Below are positions 35,841 through 43,490 of a stretch of 64,000 nucleotides of DNA, piece after piece. The notes beneath the pieces were generated by a model. The model searched no databases. It saw only the letters and a list, made by a program, of their open reading frames with translations, and was not told the DNA's origin. Made by a program: the position numbers and the translations under genes. The DNA lies in assembly GCF_000251105.1 (NCBI RefSeq), contig NC_017034.1, forward strand, positions 248,001-312,000. The letters are read 5' to 3'. The stretch comes from Methanocella conradii HZ254. GTDB lineage: Archaea > Halobacteriota > Methanocellia > Methanocellales > Methanocellaceae. Each line of letters opens with the position of its first letter. Position 1 is the first letter of the stretch.

Positions 35841-36806
35841 ATGACCCGAGATACGCTGCTCGACCAGGCCATACACATATTACAAAAGGCCGAGTTCATG
35901 ATCTCAGAGAAGTGCGACATCCGGCCCAGGAGCTTCGATTTCGGCGCCAGGAGAGGCAAAACGTTCCTCCTTGTAAAAGTTCTGTCGAACATCGAGGGCC
36001 TGGGCGAGGACACTTCCCGGGAGATGCGCAGGCTAGCCGTGCTTTTCAACGGCACGCCAATAGTCATAGGCGAGCACACAAACGACCACCCGCTCGAGAG
36101 CGGGGCCGTTTACCTGAGGTACGGCATACCATGCGTAAATATAGAGACCTTCAAGGACAACTTCCTTGAGGGAGTGCCGCCTCTAGTGTACGCCGCGCCG
36201 GGCGGGCTTTACGTCGAAATAGATGGCGACACGCTCAAGGCGGTGCGCGAGGAGAAGAACATCTCGCTGGGGGAGCTTGCTAAGCACCTCGCCGTCTCCC
36301 GGAGGGCGATAAGCAAGTACGAGAATGGCATGAGCGCGACCATTGACATAGCCCTTAAGCTCGAGGAGATCCTGGACACGCCCCTGGCCAAGCCCATAAA
36401 CATGCTGATGATGTTCGAGAAGCCAGAGGATACCCCGGAAAAGGACGACCTGAAGGACGCTAGCGACCTCGAGAAGGAGGTGCTCGGCGCCATGATGAAC
36501 ATCGGCTTCGACGTTTTCCGGACCACCAAGGCCCCGTTCAACGCATTATCGAGGGACGACGAGAACAAGGTGCTCACGGGGGTTAGCGACTACTCTGAGG
36601 CGGTGGTCAAGCGTGCCCGGTTCATGTCGAGCCTCGCCGACGTGGCGGACGCCTACTCCGTCTTCATCGTAAAGAAGATGAGCAAGTCCCGCAACATCGG
36701 CAACACTGTATTGGTCAGGCACGAGGACCTCAAGGAGTTCGACGACAGCGAGGACCTGCTCACCCTGCTTCTCAAGAGGCATGCCCATAACGGGGCCAAC
36801 AATTAA
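35841..36806 (+). CDS. XRE-family transcriptional regulator (COG1395, archaeal)
   Basis: A 321-aa archaeal regulator. Residues 1-125 have a nuclease-like alpha/beta fold without an obvious active site; residues 130-190 are a Cro/CI-type HTH (ISLGELAKHLAVSRRAISKYENG); the C-terminal half is a conserved archaeal domain. The ATG at 35841 follows a TATA-like AACAATATAAGTC by about 20 nt, so it may be leaderless. The spacer to tiaS is 66 nt. Target genes are unknown. Confidence 0.9.
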   Translation: MTRDTLLDQAIHILQKAEFMISEKCDIRPRSFDFGARRGKTFLLVKVLSNIEGLGEDTSREMRRLAVLFNGTPIVIGEHTNDHPLESGAVYLRYGIPCVNIETFKDNFLEGVPPLVYAAPGGLYVEIDGDTLKAVREEKNISLGELAKHLAVSRRAISKYENGMSATIDIALKLEEILDTPLAKPINMLMMFEKPEDTPEKDDLKDASDLEKEVLGAMMNIGFDVFRTTKAPFNALSRDDENKVLTGVSDYSEAVVKRARFMSSLADVADAYSVFIVKKMSKSRNIGNTVLVRHEDLKEFDDSEDLLTLLLKRHAHNGANN

Positions 36807-36864
36807 AAAGCCCTTGCTTCTACTTATTCGATATTTCTGGTAGAATAAGCACTTTTATATTAAT

Positions 36865-36881
36865 AATATTTATATTTAAGC
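36865..36881 (+). promoter_or_regulatory. TATA box of the RND-NEW3 operon
   Basis: AATATTTATATTTAAGC predicts a transcript start near 36897-36905. This places a 3-codon ORF (ATG GGT ATC TAA at 36897-36908) right at the 5' end of the mRNA. Confidence 0.5.
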
Positions 36882-36918
36882 GTTGATTTACGTTTCATGG
36901 GTATCTAACGCTCTCGGT

Positions 36919-36947
36919 CACAGCCATAGCGCTCCTTACTGGCTGTG
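36919..36947 (+). promoter_or_regulatory. Hairpin covering the RND start codon
   Basis: CACAGCCA (36919-36926) pairs perfectly with TGGCTGTG (36940-36947) across a 13-nt loop. The GTG start at 36945-36947 lies inside the 3' arm, so the hairpin could limit translation. Alternative GTG starts follow at 36951 and 36954. Confidence 0.4.
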
Positions 36948-39212
36948 GAAGTGGTGGTTCTTTTGGCGGGCATCGGTGAGGCTGTCGGCAGGCTCATAAA
37001 GGGCAATTCCTATTTAATAGTGCTGGCAGCCCTCATCCTCATAGCTTTAGCCCTGGCCTACGCCGGAAGGATATACATGGCCACCGGCACCGAGACCTTC
37101 GTCTCCAAGGATAGCCAGATATACAGGGATATAGACTACTACAACAAGAACTTCCAGTCCACCACATTTTTAATACTCGTAACCTCGGACGACGTGCTCG
37201 ACCCAGCGGTCTTGAAGGCGCTCGAGGATATGGATGAGCAGATAAGGTGTAACCCTAAGGTCGCTAATGTCACGGGCCTGCACACCTTCGTCAGGCAGGC
37301 GTCGAAGCTGGCCTACGGGAACGAGGAGATACCAGACAACAGGGCTGACATAGTCAGGCTTTTATCAAGCGCCCCGGAGGGCGCGGCCTTCATCGTGCCC
37401 AACGAGCGCCATGCCATCGTGACCGTCGAGCTTCAGGGCAACGTGGACGAAAAGGATGAGCCGTCAATCCTTGAAGACGTTAAGCGGGCCATAGAGTGGT
37501 CCCCCCTCCCTCCAGGCACCTCCGCTGTAGTAACGGGAAAGACGGCCATGATGCTCGAGGTGCAGCAGGAGATGATGAGGAGCATGATGGCCATGCTGGC
37601 CACCGCCATCGCCCTCATGGTCATTGCCCTCTGGCTCGCCTTCGGGCACGCGAGCTGGCGGCTCCTGCCCCTGCCCATAGTGCTCGCGGGAATAATCTAC
37701 ACGGGCGGCATGATGGGTTTAGCTGGAGTGCCGCTCACCATGGTCTCGATGGCCGTGTTCCCCATACTCATAGGGCTGGGCGTCGAGTACGCCATCCAGT
37801 TCCATAACAGGATGATGGAGGAGCTTGGCTCGGGAAAAGCCCCCGGCGACGCGGTCGTATCCACGGTTAAGAACATAGGGCCTCCCGTGTTCTACTCTAT
37901 GCTTACCACCTCGTTGGGATTCCTATCCATCCTGCAGTCGCCCCTTCCCATGATCCACGACTTCGGGCTTATGTGCATGATAGGCATAATCGTCTGCTTC
38001 CTCACCGCCCTCTTCCTGCTCACCTCAACGCTTTTCATCCTCGCGAGGCTCGGAGCCATCAAGGCCAGTGCGGCGGCACCGGGCCGCATCGAGAAGGCCA
38101 TCGGACGCGTGGCGGAGACCACGACGAGACACCCCATCGTAGTAGTAATCGCCATACTAGCCATGCTCATCGGCTACTCCATCGACCCCCTCGTAGGCGT
38201 GGAGATCGACGCCTCCAGCTACGCGCCTCAGGACCTGCCCTCGGTGGTGCTCTTCAGGACTCTCACGGCGATAGTGGGCTATAAGACCGACGACCTGGTG
38301 GTGCAGGTCAAGGCGCCAGACATAGCAAGCCCGGAGACCATAAGATGGATTGACTGGCTCTCTGGGTATGAGCGGAGAAATAACCCTGACGTGCTCATGG
38401 TGGGCAGCGTCGCCACGATGTTGAGGCAGTACAATAATGACACGCTTCCTGACAGCAAGGAGGCTATAGCCAAGGCCATGGATAGCGTGCCGCCAAACAT
38501 GTTGAAACAATACGTGGACGACTTCCGGACGACCAGCGTCGTCAAGATGACCGTCCAGGACCATCCTACTGATGTAAAGATATCTGGCTTAGAGCGCGTC
38601 CAGAGGGACATCGAGTTCTACCCTCCGCCGCCGGGCATCTCGGCCTCGCTTGGCGGCCAGTCCATGATGACGGAGATGATATTCGGCTCGCTGACGAGCG
38701 ACAGGCTGACCATGACCGCGTGGGGAGGCTTTTGCGTGCTCTCATGCCTCTTATTCGTTTATAGGGGCAACTGGGTTAAGGCGGTGGTGCCGGTCATCGC
38801 CGTCACCATCGTCACGGGCCTGTCCTGCGTGATAATGCTGCTTTTGCACATGAAGTACACTCCCCTGTCGGTCACGCTGGGCTCCCTCACCATAGGCATA
38901 GGCATCGACTTCTCCATACTGCACATGGAGCGCTACTACGAGGAAAAGGCCAGGGGGCTGCCGCCCGCCAGGGCCATGGAGGTGGCCACCGCCAGGATAG
39001 GGAACGCCATATTCGCCTCGGCGAGCACCGTGATAGCGGGCTTCGGCGCCCTCGCCATGTCCAGCTTCCCCATACTGAGCAACTTCGGCGTGGTCACCAT
39101 AATCGACTTTCTTCTAGCATTGATGAGCGCTTTCGTCATCATGCCGCCGCTCCTCGTAGCCCTGGACACATGGCAGTCAGGCAGGAAGGCAAAATCAGAG
39201 GTGAGCGCATGA
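36945..39212 (+). CDS. RND-superfamily (MMPL-type) exporter
   Basis: A 755-aa membrane protein with the RND layout duplicated: TM1, a large extracytoplasmic loop, TM2-6, then TM7, a loop, and TM8-12. Conserved Asp/Gly motifs are visible, as in LIGLGVEYAIQFHNRMMEEL and TIGIGIDFSILHMERYYEEK. Archaeal members have been linked to export of lipids or hydrophobic molecules; the substrate is unknown. The gene ends in an ATGA overlap with a secreted NEW3 protein, so the two are probably co-translated partners. The start is GTG, within a hairpin. Confidence 0.92.
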   Translation: MEVVVLLAGIGEAVGRLIKGNSYLIVLAALILIALALAYAGRIYMATGTETFVSKDSQIYRDIDYYNKNFQSTTFLILVTSDDVLDPAVLKALEDMDEQIRCNPKVANVTGLHTFVRQASKLAYGNEEIPDNRADIVRLLSSAPEGAAFIVPNERHAIVTVELQGNVDEKDEPSILEDVKRAIEWSPLPPGTSAVVTGKTAMMLEVQQEMMRSMMAMLATAIALMVIALWLAFGHASWRLLPLPIVLAGIIYTGGMMGLAGVPLTMVSMAVFPILIGLGVEYAIQFHNRMMEELGSGKAPGDAVVSTVKNIGPPVFYSMLTTSLGFLSILQSPLPMIHDFGLMCMIGIIVCFLTALFLLTSTLFILARLGAIKASAAAPGRIEKAIGRVAETTTRHPIVVVIAILAMLIGYSIDPLVGVEIDASSYAPQDLPSVVLFRTLTAIVGYKTDDLVVQVKAPDIASPETIRWIDWLSGYERRNNPDVLMVGSVATMLRQYNNDTLPDSKEAIAKAMDSVPPNMLKQYVDDFRTTSVVKMTVQDHPTDVKISGLERVQRDIEFYPPPPGISASLGGQSMMTEMIFGSLTSDRLTMTAWGGFCVLSCLLFVYRGNWVKAVVPVIAVTIVTGLSCVIMLLLHMKYTPLSVTLGSLTIGIGIDFSILHMERYYEEKARGLPPARAMEVATARIGNAIFASASTVIAGFGALAMSSFPILSNFGVVTIIDFLLALMSAFVIMPPLLVALDTWQSGRKAKSEVSA

Positions 39213-40825
39213 CCCGCTCAGCGCTCCTCGTAGCGCTCATCGCGCTGCTGCTATTGGCCCCCCACTCTGCCGCCCTCCAGGGTCCATACTTGCCCCAGAC
39301 GATCAATGGCGGGCCTATCATCGACGTATCCCTTTTCGGGAACAGGGAGCTTTACCCGGGGCAGACCACCACTCTCCAGATTGTAGTGCAGAACAGCGGA
39401 GTGCTTGGAGGGCTCGTTGGGTATCAGACGCCCCTCATCTATCCCGTCACTTTGTCAACGACGAGCTCCATAACCACGCCTGTTAAGGAGGCCAATAATA
39501 GCAGCTCGGAGAGCCCGGATGTTGAGGGCTTAAGCGGCCCTGCGGGCCAGCTCGTAAGCTCGGCGACCATGACCAGGCAGGTCAACGTCCTTTATGACGA
39601 GTTCGAGCTGAACTCAGGCCCCAACGTGGCCATCGCCGCCACCACGGCCCTGGGAGTAACGGCACGTTTGTCCACCGAGGGCACGCCGCTCCAGGTGGTA
39701 TCAGGGGAATGCGTGGTCGGCGGCTCGCTGCCCGCCGGCAGCGTAAGCCCTCCATTCAGCTTCATCGTGCGCGTGGACCGGGGGGCGAAGCCTGGCGTAT
39801 ACGCCCTGCCCGTCATAGTCACCTACAAGCACCTCGCCGGCCAGTACGACTTCAAGTCCGCCTTCGGGGACGTGCTGGAGTATAACGACTATGTAGAGGA
39901 GTGCGTGACGCTCCACGTTTACGTTGTAATAAGGGAGGCTTTCGACCTGGTGGTCACGGTTGAGGGCTGCCAGAACATGCTCCCGGGGTCGGATGGGATG
40001 GTCACACTCAAGGTGAGCAACGTGGGGGGCGTCTGCGCCGAGGAAACCGTGATATACCTCATGCCCTCTTACCCGGGGCTGCCCCAGGACGGGTCGCTGC
40101 CGGATAATGTCGCTATAGCCCCCAGCCTGGTGTTGCCCGTGCAGGGCTCCCAGTATATAGGCCGAATGGACCCGGGCGAGGAGAAGCTGGTGAGCTTCAA
40201 GGTGGCAGTATCACCTGATGCCGAGGCCGGAACGTACCCCCTGAGCGCAATTGCCTCCTATACGGACGCGTGGGGCAAGCAGAAGTCATCCAACGTGGAC
40301 ACGTTCGGCGTGCCCGTGCAGCCGGAGATGAAGTTCACCGTGGACGAGGACCCAATTGCTATAAGGTGCGGCCGGTCCTGCGCCGCCACGGTTAACCTGA
40401 CTAACACCGGGCCTGTGACCGCCCACGATGCTGTCGTCAGGATGAACGCCCTCGACCCATTCGTGGTGAGCTACGATACCGCTTATCTTGGCGACGTCAA
40501 GCCCGGGGAGAGCGTCAACACGACGTTCGGCATAAAGGTGAAGCCCGACGCGGTGCCTACGACCTACTATGTGACCATGGAGGTCAAGTATTATGATGAC
40601 GAGGACGACCCCCACGTCACCAAGATCATAAGAAAGGCAATCGTGGTCGACCCGCCTCCCACGTTGTGGGAGAGCGCCCTGGAGAACTGGCCGATCGTCG
40701 CCGGGGCGGGAATCGTGGCATTACTCGGGGCAGCTTATGCCGCGAGAGGCTTCCTCAAAGGGAAAAAGCCCGGGAATAAGCCACAATTGTCGCCGGTTAA
40801 AGACGAATCGGCAGAACAACATTAA
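39209..40825 (+). CDS. Secreted membrane-anchored NEW3/S-layer-type protein (COG1361)
   Basis: A 538-aa exported protein. It has a signal peptide (SALLVALIALLLLAPHSAAL), several beta-sandwich NEW3/CARDB-like repeats (LYPGQTTTLQIVVQNSG, LPGSDGMVTLKVSNVGG, IRCGRSCAATVNLTNTG) and a C-terminal TM (WPIVAGAGIVALLGAAYAA) followed by a basic tail. COG1361 proteins often neighbour RND exporters in methanogens, so it may be the extracytoplasmic adaptor of the transporter upstream. The start is set at the ATGA overlap, which gives a proper signal peptide. Confidence 0.88.
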   Translation: MTRSALLVALIALLLLAPHSAALQGPYLPQTINGGPIIDVSLFGNRELYPGQTTTLQIVVQNSGVLGGLVGYQTPLIYPVTLSTTSSITTPVKEANNSSSESPDVEGLSGPAGQLVSSATMTRQVNVLYDEFELNSGPNVAIAATTALGVTARLSTEGTPLQVVSGECVVGGSLPAGSVSPPFSFIVRVDRGAKPGVYALPVIVTYKHLAGQYDFKSAFGDVLEYNDYVEECVTLHVYVVIREAFDLVVTVEGCQNMLPGSDGMVTLKVSNVGGVCAEETVIYLMPSYPGLPQDGSLPDNVAIAPSLVLPVQGSQYIGRMDPGEEKLVSFKVAVSPDAEAGTYPLSAIASYTDAWGKQKSSNVDTFGVPVQPEMKFTVDEDPIAIRCGRSCAATVNLTNTGPVTAHDAVVRMNALDPFVVSYDTAYLGDVKPGESVNTTFGIKVKPDAVPTTYYVTMEVKYYDDEDDPHVTKIIRKAIVVDPPPTLWESALENWPIVAGAGIVALLGAAYAARGFLKGKKPGNKPQLSPVKDESAEQH

Positions 40826-40853
40826 CAAGAGGCAAGTAGTGGTGGATTATTAA

Positions 40854-41659
40854 TTACCAGTATGACTCGTTTATCAGGTACTTTACTATTATGTGCCTAA
40901 CGTCTGGACACATATAGTATTTTTTATACCTGCTATCCCACCTGCATTCGATGATATTCGCATCGATTAACTTTTTTAAATACCAGTACGTAGAGCTCTT
41001 ATTCATTTTAAACTTACGCGAGAGCTCCATGTTAGTCATGCCCGCATTATCGAATATCGTAGATAAGAGCCTATTGTACTTTTCGTTGCTCGTATATGAA
41101 GCGATCAATTTTTCTTTATCGCTGATGCCTTTCGAACTTGCGAACAACCGTATGAATTTACCCATCTTTTTAAGGATAATTTTACCTTCGGCTTCAAGCT
41201 TTTTTATGTGGTACCTAACGGTGCCCTTGGGAAGATTTATATCCTTTATTATTTTGGACGTTATACAACCCGGATTATGGGCAATATAACCAGCGATCGT
41301 ATCTTTGTTCCTGCTAGAAAACGATTTTTTACCTTACGTTTACGTATAACCATCGGAGCTATGATAATAGATTTGATTATCGTTCCTATTGAGCCAGACC
41401 AGTATGCTACTTGTACCCAGAGCGGAAGCCCGTGGAAGGATGCGGGTTCAAATACAGTATCCTCGCTTTTTTGCTCCGGCTCCTCAAGATTAAAATTACC
41501 CTGATGTGTTACAATAATATCACCAGGCTCATCCTCGGCATATGCCGGAACTATAGAAAAAACAACAATCATTAATAACAATAATAGCCCCAGGTGATAT
41601 ACACTGATCATCTTAATGAGATTTCGTCTAGCTAAAGACATATACGATTTCCTATCCAT
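40854..41659 (-). pseudogene. Membrane-sensor transcriptional regulator with two winged helices, frame broken in an A6 run
   Basis: COG3398-like regulator split by a single-base frame shift. The upstream frame (from ATG 41659) gives a signal/TM segment (HLGLLLLLMIVVFSIVP), a short ectodomain, a second TM (GSIGTIIKSIIIAPMVI) and RKRKVKN. The downstream frame continues KKSFSSRNKDTIAGYIAHNP and a winged helix (ITSKIIKDINLPKGTVRYHI), then a second winged helix ending at 40854. The frames meet at a run of six A (T at 41325-41330); one more A would restore a 268-aa protein. It may be a true mutation, a phase-variable site, programmed slippage or a sequencing error. A TATA-like block precedes 41659. 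Divergent from the RNA element and transglutaminase gene. Confidence 0.75.
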
Positions 41660-41735
41660 GTAATAAGTAAATACTTTTTTAAACCTTCTGTCACGATCGT
41701 ACAACTGAGAACCGATAGTTAAAGGATTGCGCCAC

Positions 41736-41748
41736 AAAAAATAAATAC
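41736..41748 (+). promoter_or_regulatory. TATA box of RNA element copy 1
   Basis: AAAAAATAAATAC lies about 25 nt before the first conserved block of copy 1 (TAAGCG at about 41772). Confidence 0.4.
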
Positions 41749-41765
41749 GGTAAAATAGAGTGCTT

Positions 41766-41912
41766 GCTTAATAAGCGTCTGAAAAAGCGCGGGAAACATA
41801 TAGTGTCTCATGAGGTTCAATCGCCAGGAATAGCATACTGGACCTCATGGCCAATAAAGACACGGAAGGGTAAATCCGTTCAGTGCCTCTTCAATATATA
41901 AGAGGCGAGAGA
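41766..41912 (+). ncRNA. Structured RNA element, copy 1 (orphan)
   Basis: Homologous to the leader at 41981-42131. Conserved blocks in order: TAAGCGTCTGAA, AAGCGCG, GGTAAATCCGTT, and a terminal hairpin GCCTCTT (41885-41891) / AAGAGGC (41900-41906) followed by GAGAG. The variable middle folds into a long stem: GTGTCT/AGACAC (41803-41808 with 41858-41863), CATGAGGT/ACCTCATG (41809-41816 with 41842-41849) and CCAG/CTGG. No ORF starts after its SD-like GAGG, so this copy is either a free RNA, the leader of a lost gene, or a tandem sensor. Confidence 0.6.
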
Positions 41913-41949
41913 TCCTTAAAACCGACAGTTAGCAGATTATGAGATAAAA

Positions 41950-41961
41950 CTTAAATATTTA
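41950..41961 (+). promoter_or_regulatory. TATA box of the transglutaminase leader
   Basis: CTTAAATATTTA lies between the two RNA copies and is placed to start transcription near 41980, exactly at the conserved TAAGCG block of copy 2. Confidence 0.55.
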
Positions 41962-41980
41962 CAAATTAATATATTGCCTG

Positions 41981-42131
41981 GTAAGCGCCTGAAGCGCGAT
42001 AAGTACGCGTGGCCCGGCCATCGGCAAGGACAAGCCTGGCCACACGGCCAAAAAGAGGCAGAGTAAGGTAAATCCGTTATCCCTTATAAGGGTTTGCCAC
42101 GCCCGCGCCTCTTTATAAGAGGCGAGAAACT
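41981..42131 (+). promoter_or_regulatory. Riboswitch-like 5' leader (copy 2) masking the Shine-Dalgarno of the transglutaminase gene
   Basis: The leader carries the same blocks as copy 1 (TAAGCGCCTGAAGCGCG, GGTAAATCCGTT, GCCTCTT/AAGAGGC). An outer helix GCGTGGC/GCCACGC (42007-42013 with 42096-42102) encloses a GGCCA/TGGCC stem and a CCCTTATAAGGG hairpin. The terminal hairpin (42107-42113 with 42117-42123) contains the GAGG ribosome binding site (42119-42122). An upstream AAAGAGGC (42052-42059) can pair with GCCTCTTT (42107-42114) instead, freeing the GAGG. Two mutually exclusive helices around an SD are the usual design of a translational switch. The ligand is unknown, and I do not recognise a known riboswitch class. 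Confidence 0.6.
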
Positions 42132-43466
42132 ACGAGAAAGATACTCACAATAAGCATAATAGCGCTGCTATTATGCGGTATGGAGTTGGCCAACACCGCC
42201 TTGGCGGCCACGCCGCAAGCAGGCAATAGTGACCAGAAGAACCCAGGTATTATAAATTGGGTTGGACCGAGGGACATGTCGAATTACAGCATTAACGTAA
42301 CACCGGAGAAGAAGCCAGTTCTTGATAAAAGATGGGAGCAAACTCACTCCGGTGCAGTTTTATGGAATCAATCGATGAGCATACCTAAAGACATAATGGT
42401 TCTAGGCGACACAAAACTATCTTCCAATTTTATGGCTATGGACAATATGCCATCGGCTCAGATATCAAATCTGACGCAATTATCCAATAAAAATTCAACT
42501 CCGTCCAATGGAATGCAAAGCTTAAGGGCATCGGCCAATGTTTATATCACGAGCGTCTATTACAATTGGTACTGGGTTCAAGACGTTGCGTTCTCTGACG
42601 AGGTTACCATTTATAATGCGGGTCCCGATGTCGCAAGCGGCAGGGTCATCATCTGGATACTGGAAGATGGATATGGTTTTGCTGCTCCCTTCTATAATTT
42701 AGCCCCGGGGTATACAACGACGGTAACAGTTCCATTCGAAGCGATTAGTGGTAGCAGCTCGGTTGGAGTAAAACCAATCAATGTTGAAGTCCGAGTAGGT
42801 CCTGACGATATATCAACGCATTTCATTAGACTGTCGACGGACGGTGTAGAAGTATACAACAACGATGCGAATCATTTAGCCGATCCTGACGGTGGCGACA
42901 GCTTGGAATCAAGTGAACTATACCATCCATTTAACAATGGATACACAATTCTGCGAGAAGCCGCACTGGCAGGAGATAACAGCTACACACCATACTACAC
43001 TGCATATTTCATAAACGATTATGTTAACCGTCATATGCACTATGCCGAAGAAGCTGAATACTACTATCCATATGTCATATATTCAGTATCCGATTTGTAT
43101 ATGACAAGCCATGGATACATCGGTGTCTGCGATGATTATTCAACCCTATCAATCGCATTCGAGAGAGCCTTGGGCGTACCTTCAAGGTATTATAGGATAG
43201 AGATGAACAATCCGCAAGGTCCCGTAGGCCATGGGATAACTGAAATATGGGATGGTACAGGATGGGTTCACTCAGACCCGACTTGGCATGTCTTTAACAA
43301 TCCACAGGTCTATAAGCAATCCGGATATACAGATGTACATTTGTGGTTACAAAGCGATGCTAGTGACAGCGTGTATGCGGGCGATCCCTCTGGAGATCAA
43401 TTCTTAGATCCAAAATTTGATTTCGGAATAATAGTGGATTTAGGCGAACCACCGGCATATAACTAA
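42132..43466 (+). CDS. Secreted transglutaminase-like cysteine protease/transglutaminase (apparent ACG start)
   Basis: Exported protein of about 444 aa. The catalytic core near the C-terminus has Cys in GVCDDYSTLSIAFERALGVP, His in GHGITEIWDG and Asp in SDPTW, the transglutaminase-core triad. An N-terminal half with a CARDB-like fold (VTIYNAGPDVASGRV) precedes it. The first ATG (42180) gives no signal peptide, but the frame is open upstream and encodes RKILTISIIALLLCG...ANTALA, a clear signal sequence. It would start at ACG 42132, 9 nt after GAGG; no ATG, GTG or TTG lies in this stretch. ACG may be a true rare start or a base error. Confidence 0.82.
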   Translation, partial: TRKILTISIIALLLCGMELANTALAATPQAGNSDQKNPGIINWVGPRDMSNYSINVTPEKKPVLDKRWEQTHSGAVLWNQSMSIPKDIMVLGDTKLSSNFMAMDNMPSAQISNLTQLSNKNSTPSNGMQSLRASANVYITSVYYNWYWVQDVAFSDEVTIYNAGPDVASGRVIIWILEDGYGFAAPFYNLAPGYTTTVTVPFEAISGSSSVGVKPINVEVRVGPDDISTHFIRLSTDGVEVYNNDANHLADPDGGDSLESSELYHPFNNGYTILREAALAGDNSYTPYYTAYFINDYVNRHMHYAEEAEYYYPYVIYSVSDLYMTSHGYIGVCDDYSTLSIAFERALGVPSRYYRIEMNNPQGPVGHGITEIWDGTGWVHSDPTWHVFNNPQVYKQSGYTDVHLWLQSDASDSVYAGDPSGDQFLDPKFDFGIIVDLGEPPAYN

Positions 43467-43490
43467 GGTGAATAAGGAGGATATGATAAA

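Noticed and set aside
36919..36947. Reading the start-codon hairpin as an intrinsic terminator
   Set aside because: It has no T-run after it and lies upstream of a long, intact gene with a proper TATA box.
41766..42131. Resemblance of the tandem RNA element to the ydaO (c-di-AMP) riboswitch
   Set aside because: Only short pieces (GCG...GAA and GGGTAAATCC versus GGGTGAATCC) look alike, and the rest of the ydaO core is not present in order. A covariance search would be needed before using that name.
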